A stretch of DNA of 64,000 nucleotides from Arthrobacter sp. YN (GTDB lineage: Bacteria; Actinomycetota; Actinomycetes; Actinomycetales; Micrococcaceae), in contig NZ_CP022436.1 in assembly GCF_002224285.1 (NCBI RefSeq), positions 4,712,001-4,776,000 on the forward strand. The letters run 5' to 3'. The notes under the pieces were generated by a model that worked only from the letters and a program-made list of their open reading frames with translations, did no database searches and had not been told where the DNA came from. The translations under genes and the position numbers were made by a program. This document shows, piece by piece, positions 41,176 to 51,324 of this stretch; positions within the stretch are counted from its first letter, which is position 1; each line of letters opens with the position of its first letter.

Positions 41176-42489
41176 ATGAAGCGTCGCCAGCTTCTGCTTG
41201 GAGCAGCCAGCCTCATGGCCAGTGCTGCACTCGTCACCGGCTGTGGCAGCACCCCGGCCGCCACGCCAACCCCCAGCCCGGTGGAAGACCCCAGCGGCAA
41301 CATCACGTTCTGGTCCTCCATGGCCGGTATGGACAAGGTGGCGGAAGCGTTCAACGCCAGCCAGGACAAGATCAAAGTCACGTTCGAAACCATCCCCAAC
41401 GGCGGAGCCGGGGGTTACGCCAAGCTCTCCACTGCCATCACCGCAGGCAATGGCCCCGACGTTGCCACCATTGAATATCCGCAGCTGCCCCAGTTTGTCA
41501 GCAACGGCCAACTGCAGCCGCTGGACGGCTACATCAACAAGGCTGAAACCGTGGACAAACACACGGATGAAACCAAGGCCCTGGTGCAGTTCGGCGAGCA
41601 GACCTATGCGCTACCCTACGATGCCGCGCCGATGATCATGTGGTACCGCAAGGACATGCTGGACAAGGCCGAGGTCTCCACACCCAAGACCTGGCAGGAA
41701 TTCGAGGAGGCCGGCAAGAAGCTCAAGGCCGTCGCCCCCGAAGCGCACCTGGCCAGCTTCAACCCGAACGAAGCTGCGCTGACTGCTGCACTGTCCTGGC
41801 AGGCGGGCGGCAAGTGGTTCGGCACCGAAGGCGACAGCTGGAAGGTGGGTGTCAACGACGAAGCCACCCGGAAAGTCGCCACGTACTGGCAGAAGCTGAT
41901 CGACCAGAAGATCGTCAAGGTCCAGCAGTCATTCAGTGACGAATGGTCCGCAGATCTGGCGAGCGGCGCCGTCGTCGGAGTCCTGGGTGCCAACTGGAGC
42001 GCCACCGGTATCCAAAAGCGGACGGAGGCCAGCGGCCAAAAGGGCCAGTGGATCGCTGCCGAGGTGCCCAACTGGGGCATGCCGGCGGACGCGTTCTACG
42101 GCGGCTCCAGCTTCAACATCACCAAGAGCAGCAAGAATCCGGCCGCTGCGGCGAAATTCATCGAGTTCCTTGCCACCAGCAAAGAGGCCATCACTGCCCG
42201 CGGCAACACCGGCTCTGCCTTCCTGGCCTACCCGGGCCTGACTCCCGTGGCGCAAAAAGCCTTCGACGCCAGCTACTTCGGCAACGACATCTACGAGGTC
42301 TTCGACAAGGCATATTCCACCATCACGCCGGGCTGGCAGTGGGGTCCCAACTGGGACATCACCAACACCGCACTCAAGGACGCCTACGGCACGCTGACCA
42401 GCGGCGGCAAGGTCCTGGACGCCGTCGATACCGCCCAGGACGCCACAGTGGCCGGGCTCAAGCAGAACGGCCTCTCCGTCAAGGAGTAG
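41176..42489 (+). CDS. Extracellular solute-binding lipoprotein, sugar ABC transporter
   Basis: 437 residues with a lipoprotein signal ending VTGC (Cys23). The family-1 solute-binding pattern is present: NITFWSSMAGMDKVAEAFNA, GGAGGYAKLSTAITAGNGPDV, YALPYDAAPMIMWYRKDML and LASGAVVGVLGANW. It captures an oligosaccharide or monosaccharide at the cell surface for the permeases that follow. AAAGGAG precedes the ATG. No ATPase gene is in the operon; a shared MsiK-like ATPase is usual in actinobacteria. Confidence 0.93.
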   Translation: MKRRQLLLGAASLMASAALVTGCGSTPAATPTPSPVEDPSGNITFWSSMAGMDKVAEAFNASQDKIKVTFETIPNGGAGGYAKLSTAITAGNGPDVATIEYPQLPQFVSNGQLQPLDGYINKAETVDKHTDETKALVQFGEQTYALPYDAAPMIMWYRKDMLDKAEVSTPKTWQEFEEAGKKLKAVAPEAHLASFNPNEAALTAALSWQAGGKWFGTEGDSWKVGVNDEATRKVATYWQKLIDQKIVKVQQSFSDEWSADLASGAVVGVLGANWSATGIQKRTEASGQKGQWIAAEVPNWGMPADAFYGGSSFNITKSSKNPAAAAKFIEFLATSKEAITARGNTGSAFLAYPGLTPVAQKAFDASYFGNDIYEVFDKAYSTITPGWQWGPNWDITNTALKDAYGTLTSGGKVLDAVDTAQDATVAGLKQNGLSVKE

Positions 42490-42549
42490 GCCCGCAGGGT
42501 GGGGTGGCTCCGAGCTTACGGAGCCGCCCTGCCAGCGAGGAGAACCATC

Positions 42550-43521
42550 ATGTCCATCCATGCCACAGCATCCACTTCACCCACACTGCCCGAGCCAACC
42601 AACGCCGTCGAACCCCGAAAACCGCGCAAACCCCGCGCAATGTCCGGAACCGGTGGCCGCACAGCCGCACTGTTCCTGACGCCGTTCTTCACCATTTTCG
42701 CCCTCGCCATGGTTGCGCCAGTGATCTACGCTATGGTGCTCAGCTTCTTCGCCCAGCAGAAGTCCGGACTCGGCTTCGGTGAGGCCAAGACCGCGTTCGT
42801 GGGCTTGGAAAACTACGTCCAGGTCCTGCAGTCCGAGAGCTTCGTTGGCGGCATCGGACGCCTCGCCCTGTACTGCCTGCTCTACATCCCCTTCATGGTG
42901 GGCGGCGCCCTGGCATTCGCGCTGCTGCTGGATTCGGCCGTCGCGCGGGCCAGGAAACTGTTCCAACTGCTCGTCTTCCTCCCCCACGCAGTGCCCGGTG
43001 TCATCGCCGCATTGATCTGGGCCTACCTCTACACGCCCGGTGTGAGCCCGATCGTCTCAGTCCTGGAAACCGGCGGAATCTCGCTGAACTTCCTGGACAA
43101 CCAGCTGATCCTGCCCTCCATCGTGAACATCGCCGTGTGGGAGTGGACGGGCTACAACGTGATTGTCCTCTTCACCGCGCTGCAGGCAGTGCCCCGGGAA
43201 ATCCTGGAAGCTGCCCGCGTAGACGGTGCCGGCGAGATCCGTGCAGCCATCAGCATCAAGCTGCCCCTGATCCTCCCGGCGCTGAGCGTCATCATGCTCT
43301 TCACCGTGATCGGCACGCTGCAGCTCTTCACCGAGCCGAACATCATCTCCAAGGCCACGGCATCAGTGACCAGCACGTGGGTGCCCAACATGTGGGCCTA
43401 CGACGCCGCGTTCAACCGCCACAACCTCAACCAGGCTGCGGCTGCCTCCATCATCATCGCGCTCATGGCCGCAGTCCTGTCCTGGGCCGTGACCCGCTTC
43501 AGTTCAAGGAACACAGCATGA
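42550..43521 (+). CDS. Sugar ABC transporter permease (MalF type)
   Basis: 323 residues from the ATG at 42550 (AGGAG upstream), with a basic Pro-rich lead and six membrane helices. The cytoplasmic EAA loop reads EILEAARVDGAGEIRAAISI, as in MalF/UgpA permeases. It forms the channel with the next gene's product; the start of that gene overlaps its stop (ATGA). Confidence 0.93.
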   Translation: MSIHATASTSPTLPEPTNAVEPRKPRKPRAMSGTGGRTAALFLTPFFTIFALAMVAPVIYAMVLSFFAQQKSGLGFGEAKTAFVGLENYVQVLQSESFVGGIGRLALYCLLYIPFMVGGALAFALLLDSAVARARKLFQLLVFLPHAVPGVIAALIWAYLYTPGVSPIVSVLETGGISLNFLDNQLILPSIVNIAVWEWTGYNVIVLFTALQAVPREILEAARVDGAGEIRAAISIKLPLILPALSVIMLFTVIGTLQLFTEPNIISKATASVTSTWVPNMWAYDAAFNRHNLNQAAAASIIIALMAAVLSWAVTRFSSRNTA

Positions 43522-44426
43522 GCACCTCCACGATCCACCGCCCGGTTACAGGGCAGGCACCGTCACAGACCAGGCGCCGGCACGCCCGCAACGGCGGCTT
43601 CGCGAGTACGTTCACCGTGAATGCCCTGCTCATCCTGGGCTGCGCCTACATGGTGCTTCCCGTGGTGTGGCTGTTCTTTGCCTCCACCAAGGACACCGCG
43701 GATCTCTACGGAACAGCCGCCTACGCTTTTGGTGAGCCGGCCTTCTTCGAGAACGTCCTGGCGGTTCTGAACCAGGACGGCGGGATGTTCCTCCGTTGGA
43801 TGGCCAACTCCATGTTCTACGCCGCTTTCGGAGCAATCCTTGGCGGCCTCATCTCCGTCATGGCCGGCTACGCGTTCGATAAATTCCACTTCCGCGGCAA
43901 GGACTCGTTCTTCGGGATCGTCCTGGTGGGCGTGCTGATTCCCAACACGGCCACGGTTCTGCCCATGTATCTGTTGGCCTCCGTTTTCGGCATCACCAAC
44001 ACCATCTGGGCCATCCTCATCCCGGTGCTCTGCAACCCGTTCGGGGTGTACCTGGCCAGGGTGTACTCGGCGGCCTATGTTCCCGCCGAGACCCTGGAGG
44101 CAGCCCGTGTTGACGGAGCCGGTCCCATCCGGTCCTTCTTCTCGCTGGGCCTGCCCATGATGATGCCCGGGTACATCACCATCGCCCTGTTCCAGTTTGT
44201 GGGCGTCTGGAACAACTTCATGCTCCCGCTGGTGATGCTCCAGGACCAGAAGCTGCTGCCCGTCAGCGTTGGCATCTCCATCTGGCAGGGTTATTCCATC
44301 CCCCAGCCCGAATTCACCCCCATGGTCATCACGGGTTCGCTGCTCTCGATCATCCCGCTGCTGCTCGCGTTCGTCATGCTGCAGCGGTTCTGGAAGTCCG
44401 GCCTCACCGCAGGGAGCGTCAAGTGA
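43518..44426 (+). CDS. Sugar ABC transporter permease (MalG type)
   Basis: 302 residues from the ATG at 43518, six helices, with EAA loop ETLEAARVDGAGPIRSFFSL and FYAAFGAILGGLISVMAGYAF typical of MalG/UgpE. Partner of the upstream permease. Its stop overlaps the GTG start of the dehydrogenase (GTGA). Confidence 0.93.
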   Translation: MSTSTIHRPVTGQAPSQTRRRHARNGGFASTFTVNALLILGCAYMVLPVVWLFFASTKDTADLYGTAAYAFGEPAFFENVLAVLNQDGGMFLRWMANSMFYAAFGAILGGLISVMAGYAFDKFHFRGKDSFFGIVLVGVLIPNTATVLPMYLLASVFGITNTIWAILIPVLCNPFGVYLARVYSAAYVPAETLEAARVDGAGPIRSFFSLGLPMMMPGYITIALFQFVGVWNNFMLPLVMLQDQKLLPVSVGISIWQGYSIPQPEFTPMVITGSLLSIIPLLLAFVMLQRFWKSGLTAGSVK

Positions 44427-45427
44427 CCTTGAATGTTGCCTTGGCCATGCCTGCCCACACGGCACGGGCGGTGTTTCCGCCCAGGAGCCTGGATCCTTTG
44501 GAGCCCGCGCTGACGCTGCTGAGCCGTGACCCCGTCCAGGACTTCACCACTCCGGAAGGCCGCGCCGTATTGAGGGAGGCCGACATCCTCATCACCGGTT
44601 GGGGGTGCCCGATGATCGACCACACCGTCCTGGATGCCGCACCCCGGCTGCGCTATGTCCTGCATGCTGCCGGCAGCGTCAAACACCACATCGGTGACGC
44701 CTGCTGGGAACGCGGCATCCAGGTCAGCTCCGCAGCGGACGCCAACGCCATCCCGGTGGCCGAGTACACCGTGGCCATGATCATCCTCGCCAACAAGCGC
44801 GTCCTCCAGATCGCCCGGTCCCTGCACGCCACCCGCACCGATGTCCTGGCTGAGCAACTCTTCCCGGACATGGGCAACTACCGGAAGCGCGTGGGCATCA
44901 TTGGGGCCTCGAAGATCGGCCGTCACGTCATCAGGCTGCTGGCTCCGTACGAGCTGGAGGTAGTGGTGGCGGATCCTTACCTCTCCCCCGAGGAAGCGGC
45001 TGTCCTGGGCGTCGGGCTCGCCAGTTTGGAGGAGCTGGTGGCAAGCAGCGATGTGGTCAGTCTCCACGCGCCGTCGCTGCCGTCCACCAGGAACCTCATG
45101 GACGCCGGGTTGATCGAGCGGATGCGACCGGGCACCACGTTCATCAACACCTCCCGCGGCGAGCTGGTGGACCAGGACGCATTGCTCGCGCGGGTGGAGC
45201 GCGGCGACCTCTACGCGATCCTCGACGTGACCACCCCGTGGGTGCTGCCCGCCGAATCCCGCTTCTACACGCATCCCAACGTGCTGCTCACCCCGCACGT
45301 GGCGGGGTCGTTGGGCAATGAGCTGGAGCGCATGGCGGCGAGCGCCGTGAACGAGGCACTGCGGTTGTCCCGTGGCGAAGCCCTGCGGTTCCCGGTGAGG
45401 CTGGAGGACCTGGCGTTTACCGCCTGA
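44423..45427 (+). CDS. D-isomer-specific 2-hydroxyacid dehydrogenase
   Basis: 334 residues from a GTG at 44423. The NAD fold is RVGIIGASKIGRHVIRLLAP (GxxxxG), and the catalytic set is FINTSRGELVDQDAL (Arg), the DVTTPW acid and the HVAGSLGNE His. Members reduce 2-oxo acids or oxidise 2-hydroxy acids in the cytoplasm. As the last gene of the sugar operon it may process a sugar acid derived from the imported compound. Confidence 0.9.
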   Translation: MTLNVALAMPAHTARAVFPPRSLDPLEPALTLLSRDPVQDFTTPEGRAVLREADILITGWGCPMIDHTVLDAAPRLRYVLHAAGSVKHHIGDACWERGIQVSSAADANAIPVAEYTVAMIILANKRVLQIARSLHATRTDVLAEQLFPDMGNYRKRVGIIGASKIGRHVIRLLAPYELEVVVADPYLSPEEAAVLGVGLASLEELVASSDVVSLHAPSLPSTRNLMDAGLIERMRPGTTFINTSRGELVDQDALLARVERGDLYAILDVTTPWVLPAESRFYTHPNVLLTPHVAGSLGNELERMAASAVNEALRLSRGEALRFPVRLEDLAFTA

Positions 45428-45461
45428 CCCACCGTTTGGAGGAACGCAAAGGCGAACAGCG

Positions 45462-45487
45462 CACGACGGCGACCTGCCGCCGTCGTG
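45462..45487. repeat. Dispersed palindrome, copy 1 (CACGACGGCG...CGCCGTCGTG)
   Basis: 10-bp arms around acctgc, 35 bases after the dehydrogenase stop and between convergent genes. Close relatives occur at 51280-51301 (inverted) and 58984-59005. All three lie just past stop codons, so this looks like a repeated terminator or REP-like element. Confidence 0.7.
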
Positions 45488-45514
45488 GGCTTGCCGCCTT
45501 TAAGGGTGGGCGCC

Positions 45515-46012
45515 TTAGCGCGAGTCCTTCTTGGCTTGGCGTTGGGCGCCTTGGGACCGGCTGGAAGCGTCGCGCTTCACGCCGCCCGTGGTCTTTTGAT
45601 GGGAGCGGGCCCGGCCCGAACCGGCGCCGGATTTGGCCCCTGCACCAGACGAAGCAGGCCCTGCGGACTTTCCGGCGCTGGCGCGTTCCAGCCGTTCGTC
45701 CTTCAGGGCTTCTGCGGCTTCGTGGGCCAGCCGGGCCAGTTCCGTGCTCACGATCGAGAGTGCTTCCTCGAACACGAACGCCCGGGCCCGGGCTTTGTCG
45801 GATTTGTTGGACGCAGCCCCGCGGCCGCCGGCCTCCAAGACCTCGTCAGCGGCCTTGCGTCGATAGTTGGTGGTGTATTTGTTGCGGGCCCGCCGAACCC
45901 GTTTGTGCAGTTTCAGCAGGCCTTCCTCATCGAGGAGCTCAAGCCTGGCTGGCTCCAATTCGCGAATCAAATCAAGTTGATCTTGCTTCAACACCCACAG
46001 ATATTGGTCCAT
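45515..46012 (-). CDS. Hypothetical basic protein with Ser/Ala/Lys-rich tail
   Basis: 165 residues. The first ~100 are helical and charged (LDLIRELEPARLELLDEEGL, RKAADEVLEAGGRGAASNKS, EEALSIVSTELARLAHEAAE). The C-terminal ~55 are low-complexity Ser/Ala/Gly/Lys/Arg. The layout resembles a small nucleic-acid-associated protein, but no family is recognised. It converges with the ABC operon. Confidence 0.65.
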   Translation of the reverse strand: MDQYLWVLKQDQLDLIRELEPARLELLDEEGLLKLHKRVRRARNKYTTNYRRKAADEVLEAGGRGAASNKSDKARARAFVFEEALSIVSTELARLAHEAAEALKDERLERASAGKSAGPASSGAGAKSGAGSGRARSHQKTTGGVKRDASSRSQGAQRQAKKDSR

Positions 46013-46089
46013 TTGCCGATACTTCCATACCTCCCTGACGAGGGATAGGGGGTTATGGAGTTCTCATCCGAAGCGGGGGATGAGTTTGT

Positions 46090-46995
46090 TTATTCGAAGA
46101 GTTCGGGGGCGGCCGTGAGCGCGACATAGGCCCAAACGTCCAGGCCGAGAGGCTCCAGGGCTTTGGCAACGGCCCGACGGACAGCGTCTTCTTCGCCCAC
46201 GTTCCATTCAGCGCCTGTGACGACGAAATCAACCTCGACGTAGAGCTTCCGCCCAACTTTTCCGGAGCGTATGAGCGGTTCCCCCAGCCCGAACTCTTTT
46301 CGGACACCCTGCACTGCGTCGGTGATGGCAGCATCGAGCTCCTGGGACGGCGCACCCTCCAGTAGTTCGTTCAACCCGGTCCGGATCAACCCGAGGGGGA
46401 TGTACGCAAGGATCAGGCAGGCCACCAGGACAAGGACCGGATCAACATAAAGGGCAACATCGTCCAGCCCCAGGTTCTGCAGGACCAATGCCACCGCGGC
46501 ACCCAGGAGCATCATGACGCTGAGGATGGCCCCGGCACGCCATTGCGCGATTTCGGCCACCACCAAGTCTGAGCCAGGTGCGGCCCGCCCCATCCACGCC
46601 GCGACGCCGAAACCAATGGCCGCCGTCGCAGCCCCGTAGATCGCGATGATGGCGGCGCTGACCGGCGAACCGCCGTCGCGTATGACAACCACAGCATCAC
46701 CCGCAGCCACCAGCAGCGTCCCGGCCACCGCCAGACCTTGGATCAGCACCACCAACGGGGTCAGGGCATCACGCCCGAACGGGAAACGACGCGTGGGACC
46801 ACCGGCGGACGCGGACGATGCCTTCAAGGAGATCGCGGTGAGGACCAGGCCAATGCCCATGTAGGCGCCGTCGAACACGATGATCCTGGTCCCGCTGAGG
46901 ACACCCAGGATGAGTGCCCCTGCCGCGGAGACAGCAGACACCCACAGCGAGACCCGCAGCGCGCGCCTCTCGGCCCCGACCTCTCCGGTCGGCAT
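46090..46995 (-). CDS. Cation diffusion facilitator (CDF) family transporter
   Basis: 301 residues from the ATG at 46995, which overlaps the preceding stop as TGATG. It has six hydrophobic helices (SLWVSAVSAAGALILGVLSG, FDGAYMGIGLVLTAISLKAS, and others) and a C-terminal cytoplasmic domain (EPLIRSGKVGRKLYVEVDFV, EDAVRRAVAKALEPLGLDVW). CDF proteins export Zn, Co, Mn or Fe. The usual His/Asp metal ligands of TM2 are replaced by FDGAY, so the metal, if any, is uncertain. Confidence 0.8.
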   Translation of the reverse strand: MPTGEVGAERRALRVSLWVSAVSAAGALILGVLSGTRIIVFDGAYMGIGLVLTAISLKASSASAGGPTRRFPFGRDALTPLVVLIQGLAVAGTLLVAAGDAVVVIRDGGSPVSAAIIAIYGAATAAIGFGVAAWMGRAAPGSDLVVAEIAQWRAGAILSVMMLLGAAVALVLQNLGLDDVALYVDPVLVLVACLILAYIPLGLIRTGLNELLEGAPSQELDAAITDAVQGVRKEFGLGEPLIRSGKVGRKLYVEVDFVVTGAEWNVGEEDAVRRAVAKALEPLGLDVWAYVALTAAPELFE

Positions 46996-48076
46996 CAGTC
47001 GTTCCCGGTGGCGAGGGCGTCCAGGAGGCGGATGAAGACCGCGATCCAACCATAAATGATCACGAACGCAATGAGTTCGAAGGCGGTGAGGTTGAAATAG
47101 CCCACCGGGTAGAACAGCACCAGTGACAAAATCAGGGCGGCGAGGAAGCTGCTGCACACCAGGAAGAACCGGCGGGAAGTCCGCGGAGCATGAACGGCGA
47201 AGCAAGCAGCAAAACGATGAACACCACGGCCATCCCGGAGGCAAACAGCGTATGAATCAGGAAACTGACGGACAGCGGGACCACGCCCACCCCTGCCAGC
47301 AGCAACCCCATGGCCACGAACGCACCCGAGCAGACTCCCGCGCTCCACGGGTTGACCAGCACCCCCTGGGCAATAAGGGAGCGAAGATCCCGGTCCAAAT
47401 ACACGGCGAAAGTGGTGATGAAGAAGCCCGCAACAATCAACGACAGATTGAACAGGCCGCTGGAAGCTCCGCCCAAAGTTCCGAGCTGGCTGAAGTGGTA
47501 CTCCCACCACTTGGGGTCCTGCGACGTCGCCATGCTGGCCACAATGCTCATCACCATGAACAGCACCAGGAGTCCGGACAGCTTGCGGGTGCTGATGTCA
47601 TACACCGAGAGGTAGATCCAGTACGCGGCAAGGCCGGAGGCAACGGCCATCCCCACGGTCGCCGCAAAGATATCAACCGTGAGTCCCTGGAAGCTCCGCT
47701 GCAGCAACAGGAAAACGGCGATGGTGGCGATCGCCGCGATCAGGGCATGGACCAAGGCCACCGTTGATGCGTCCACGATGAACTTCCACGGTGGAAGGCT
47801 CAGCCGCCAGCGTTGATCCGGAAGGTACCGCGAGCGCCAGTAGCCGGTGAACGCCGCCACCAGCCCGAGTACCAGAATGGCCCCCGCCGTCACCAGCCCC
47901 ACGGAGACGCCTCCCCACAGAGGTGGAGTGCGGCCGAAAAAAATGAGCAATGCTGCGAGTCCAGCGACCACCGCCGCCGAGGCTGCGGCCAGGAGGGCTT
48001 CGGACTCGTTCGCCAAGCGGCGCTGTCGGGTTATGGCGGGCTGCCGGGTTGTGATGTCCGACGCCGGTTCCGTCAC
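46995..48076 (-). pseudogene. DUF998-type membrane protein, frameshifted near the C-terminus
   Basis: From the ATG at 48076 the frame encodes an eight-helix-type membrane protein (ALLAAASAAVVAGLAALLIF, SGLLVLFMVMSIVASMATSQ, KWWEYHFSQLGTLGGASSG; DUF998-like) that goes out of frame at the CCC run at 47174-47176. Adding one C restores LRGLPRRFFLVCSSFLAALI and three more helices to a TGA at 46995-46997. That stop overlaps the CDF start (TGATG). The restored length is 360 residues. Start overlaps the upstream stop (ATGA). The coupling on both sides suggests the intact gene; either a recent deletion or a sequencing error. Confidence 0.8.
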
Positions 48077-48489
48077 GGTGCGGCTCTTCCGCCGGAAACG
48101 ATGTGGTCCTCCTGCCCCTCCACGGAGGGGTTACGGAGCCAGGCAACCGCATCCGTTTCCGAAGTGAAGAAGCGCGTGGGGCATGGCGGTTCTTGGACGG
48201 CCAACTGGTAGTCGGCAAGCATTCGGTCCACGGGGTTGTTTCCCAGCAGGGCAATCCTGGAGGCAGCACAGGGTTCAACGAAAACGTCGCGGGCTGAACG
48301 ACTGAGATGGGCTGTGTCCGCCATGGTCACCAGAAGGGGATACCTGCTGCCGGCGGCGAGCTCATTCACAGCCTCCACGGCGGCCAGGGCATTTGCTGCT
48401 TCGATGCGGACACCAGGTTTCCATGCCAGGAACATGACATCGCCTGTCTCGAATCCGATGACGTAATCGCAGGGATCCTTCTCAGCCAT
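48073..48489 (-). CDS. Hypothetical protein, STAS/SpoIIAA-like (DUF7793-type pattern)
   Basis: 138 residues from the ATG at 48489 (GGGAG upstream). GDVMFLAWKPGVRIEAANAL, AAVEAVNELAAGSRYPLLVT, DTAHLSRSARDVFVEP and RMLADYQLAVQEPPCPTRFF follow a STAS-like alpha/beta order seen in small actinobacterial regulatory or lipid-binding domains. The stop overlaps the DUF998 start. Function unknown; it heads a three-gene operon with the membrane protein and the CDF. Confidence 0.65.
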   Translation of the reverse strand: MAEKDPCDYVIGFETGDVMFLAWKPGVRIEAANALAAVEAVNELAAGSRYPLLVTMADTAHLSRSARDVFVEPCAASRIALLGNNPVDRMLADYQLAVQEPPCPTRFFTSETDAVAWLRNPSVEGQEDHIVSGGRAAP

Positions 48490-48559
48490 GGAAGTATCTC
48501 CCTCTCTGTGGGGCTGCCCCCGTGCGGGTTCCCGCTCCGGCAGGCCAGGCATCATCAGC

Positions 48560-49969
48560 TCAGCCCGCCGCTGGAGAGTCCGCGTTCTCGGACTCCTCTG
48601 CGGCTGTCTGCGCATAGGAGGCCGAGACCCGCCGGTAGACCGGGGTCAGGAAGGCAAGCAGTGCCACGGCAATCATGATGAGGCCGGCCACCAGGAACAC
48701 CAAGGCAATGCCGCGGGAAATCCCTTCGCCCAGCAGCGGTTCCAGTTGTGCTGCCCCCTCGGACGAACGGGCGTACGGGATGATCCAGAACTGGGCGATC
48801 GGGGCAATGAGGAACGCGGTGATGGGTGCGGCCGCCGACTCGAATGCCATGGCGAAGCCGAACACCCTTCCTTGGCGGGGCAGCGGAACCACCTTCTGGA
48901 TGACGGTCTGTTCGGCTGCTTCCACGACGGGAACCAACGCCATGTACAGCCAGATCCCCACGATGTAGAGCCAGGCCCATTCACGCAGCGTAAACACGGC
49001 ACCAATGAGGCCCATCAGCCCCACTGCGATGAGCATGGTCCGCAAGGGGTTGGGTCCGAGGCCGAACTTGCCGATCAGCGCGCCGCCCACCACAAAGCCG
49101 GTGGCTCCTATGGCGAAGACGGTTCCCCACATCTCCACGGAGAACATTTCCAGGCCGTAGGGGTCCATCAGCGCCATGTAGACGCCGCCGATGAAGTTGT
49201 TGAACGTGGAGAAGAGAATCAGTGCGAACAGTCCGGAAATTGCCATAACGGCGGCCCAGGAGCCCCGCAGGTCGAATCCACCTTCGGCGTCGGAGGCGGC
49301 TGCCCGTACTTCCTCCGGCAGGCGCAGCGTCAGCAGGTGTCCGAAGGCCAGCGCCGTCAGCACCAGGGCCACAACCACGGTCCACCCCATGCCCAGCAAC
49401 CCCACCGACAATCCGGACAGCACCGAGGTCACAATGAACATGAGCCCCTGCACCATGCCCACCAGCCCGTTGGCGTTGGCCCGGCGGTCAGGCTCTATCA
49501 GGATGGTGACCGTGGTGGACAACGCGATGTTGCGCATGTTCTCCACCACCGCGCCGATCAGGATGATCATGGTGAAGATCCAGAACCAGGGCTGCGTCAG
49601 GTCAAGCAGTGCTTGCTCGGGTGTCAGCAGGAACATGACCCCGGACAGCACGAACATCACCAGGGTGAACGCGGCGGCGAACCGCATCACGGCCAATTTC
49701 CTGTAACGGTCCACGAAGGTGCCGAAGCTGATGCTGGAGAGGGCAATCAACAGCATGTAAGCGCCGCCGATCACCCCCGTGGCAATCACGTTGCGGGTCT
49801 CCAGGTACACCCAGAAGGTCAGCGCGAACCAGAGATAGCTCGTGGTGATGTTGGCCATGGCTGTATTGACCAGGATCCCTGTGAAGGTGCGGGACCTTTG
49901 TGCCGGGGTTCGTAAGGAGAGATCGATATTGTCAGTAGACGCGGCGGTGGCCGGTTCCTGCTCGGTCAT
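48560..49969 (-). CDS. MFS transporter
   Basis: 469 residues, twelve hydrophobic helices, with the MFS loop 2-3 SFGTFVDRYRKLAVMRFAAA and IEPDRRANANGLVGMVQGL in TM5-6. The long central loop after TM6 (~220-240) and FGFAMAFESAAAPITAF in TM10-11 are typical of drug/enterobactin-type MFS pumps (MFS_3). An exporter is likely; substrate unknown. It is divergent from the sensor kinase at 50047, so the two may be linked. Confidence 0.88.
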   Translation of the reverse strand: MTEQEPATAASTDNIDLSLRTPAQRSRTFTGILVNTAMANITTSYLWFALTFWVYLETRNVIATGVIGGAYMLLIALSSISFGTFVDRYRKLAVMRFAAAFTLVMFVLSGVMFLLTPEQALLDLTQPWFWIFTMIILIGAVVENMRNIALSTTVTILIEPDRRANANGLVGMVQGLMFIVTSVLSGLSVGLLGMGWTVVVALVLTALAFGHLLTLRLPEEVRAAASDAEGGFDLRGSWAAVMAISGLFALILFSTFNNFIGGVYMALMDPYGLEMFSVEMWGTVFAIGATGFVVGGALIGKFGLGPNPLRTMLIAVGLMGLIGAVFTLREWAWLYIVGIWLYMALVPVVEAAEQTVIQKVVPLPRQGRVFGFAMAFESAAAPITAFLIAPIAQFWIIPYARSSEGAAQLEPLLGEGISRGIALVFLVAGLIMIAVALLAFLTPVYRRVSASYAQTAAEESENADSPAAG

Positions 49970-50046
49970 GCGTTCCAGTAAACCACCGGGTCCAACCTCC
50001 CGGTAGTATCGGCAGGGAATTCACGAGACTCTTGGGGGATTGTTTT

Positions 50047-51275
50047 ATGACGGAAATTCAGGGGCAGCTGTCCTTCACGAAGGACGCCGGCAGGGACTTG
50101 GAACTTCAGGAATATGGGCTTGATCCCGCCGTGGATTCAACCCTCCTGCCCAATGCCGCCGTCATGAGTGCCCTGCAGAACCTCGTGAGGCTGGCCACGG
50201 AACTGTGCGGCGCACCGTTTGGCGTAGTCAACATCATCAGCGCCGAGTACCAGCACCAGATCGGCGCCTGGGGCGTGGACCCGGGGGTCTGCTCCCGGGA
50301 AGACTCCATGTGCGCCAAGGTTTTCCTCTCCCGCGAGAGGACAGTGGTGGCGGACGCGTCCAAGGATCCGCGCTTCGCGGACAATCCCTTTGTCACCGGG
50401 GACATCGGCAAAGTCCGCTTTTATGCCTCTGTTCCCTTGCAAACAGAGTCCGGGTTCGTCCCCGGGACCCTGTGTGTTTTCTCCGATAAGACCCAGGAGC
50501 TGCGCCCCGAACAGGTCAGCATGCTGGAGGTCCTGGCCAAGCAAGTAGTGGAGTTGCTCGAGCTGCAGCACCGCACCGTCCAACTGGACCGCACCTACAC
50601 CGAGCTGAGGGAGAGCAACGCCAAACTCGCTGGATTTGCGGGCCGCGTCAGCCACGATCTCCGCATCCCGTTGACCACCATCCTCGGCTACGTGGAACTG
50701 GTGGAGGACGATCCCGACGTGGAACCTCAGAGCACCGCCGCAAAGTACCTGGACCGGATCGGTGCCAGCGGCCGCCGGATGCTCGGAATGCTGGAGGATG
50801 TCCTGAGCTACTCCCGCGTGGGCGGTGGCATCCAGCCCGCCCACGTTTCCCTGCGCGAGGTCACCGAGGAGGTTGCCCGGGACCTTGGCATCGAGAACGA
50901 TGGCATCGTGGAGGTCCAGGAGCTCAGGCTCCACGCGGACCGCGGCCAGCTCCGCACCCTGCTGCAGAACCTCCTGTCCAACGCCATGAACTACCGCAGC
51001 CCGGAACGCGACCTCCGGATCCGGATCAGCGGCGTTTCCAATTACCATGGGGCCACCATCTACGTTGCGGACAACGGCAAGGGCATCGCCCCGAGGACCG
51101 CGCCAAGGTCTTGGAACCGTTGGTGCGCCTACGGAGGCAGGGCGATGGTCCGGGTTCCGGTCTGGGACTGGCCACCTGCAGCAGCATCGCCAAAGCCCAC
51201 GGCGGCGACCTCACCCTCGCGGAAACCCCGGGCGGCGGAACCACCGTGGCAGTGAGCTTCCCTTCCGGAAGTTGA
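50047..51275 (+). pseudogene. GAF-domain sensor histidine kinase, frameshifted in the ATPase domain
   Basis: From the ATG at 50047 (GGGGGA upstream) the frame encodes a GAF domain (~40-165, with GVVNIISAEYQHQIGAWGVD and MCAKVFLS), a HisKA helix with the phospho-His in GRVSHDLRIPLTTILGYVEL and an HATPase part (LLQNLLSNAMNYR, DNGKGIAP). At the CCCC run 51089-51092 one C appears lost. The shifted frame gives EDRAKVLEPLVRLRRQGDGP, then GSGLGLATCSSIAKAHGGDL and a normal end (TGA 51273-51275). The restored length is 409. Soluble; senses a cytoplasmic signal. No response regulator is adjacent. Confidence 0.85.
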
Positions 51276-51279
51276 CGCA

Positions 51280-51301
51280 CGACGGCGGCAGGTCGCCGTC
51301 G
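51280..51301. repeat. Dispersed palindrome, copy 2 (inverted orientation)
   Basis: CGACGGCG-gcaggt-CGCCGTCG lies 4 bases past the restored stop of the kinase gene and in the 48-bp gap to the convergent Ser/Thr kinase. The loop is the reverse complement of copy 1's. Confidence 0.7.
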
Positions 51302-51324
51302 AGCGTTGGTCACCAGCGCGTGGA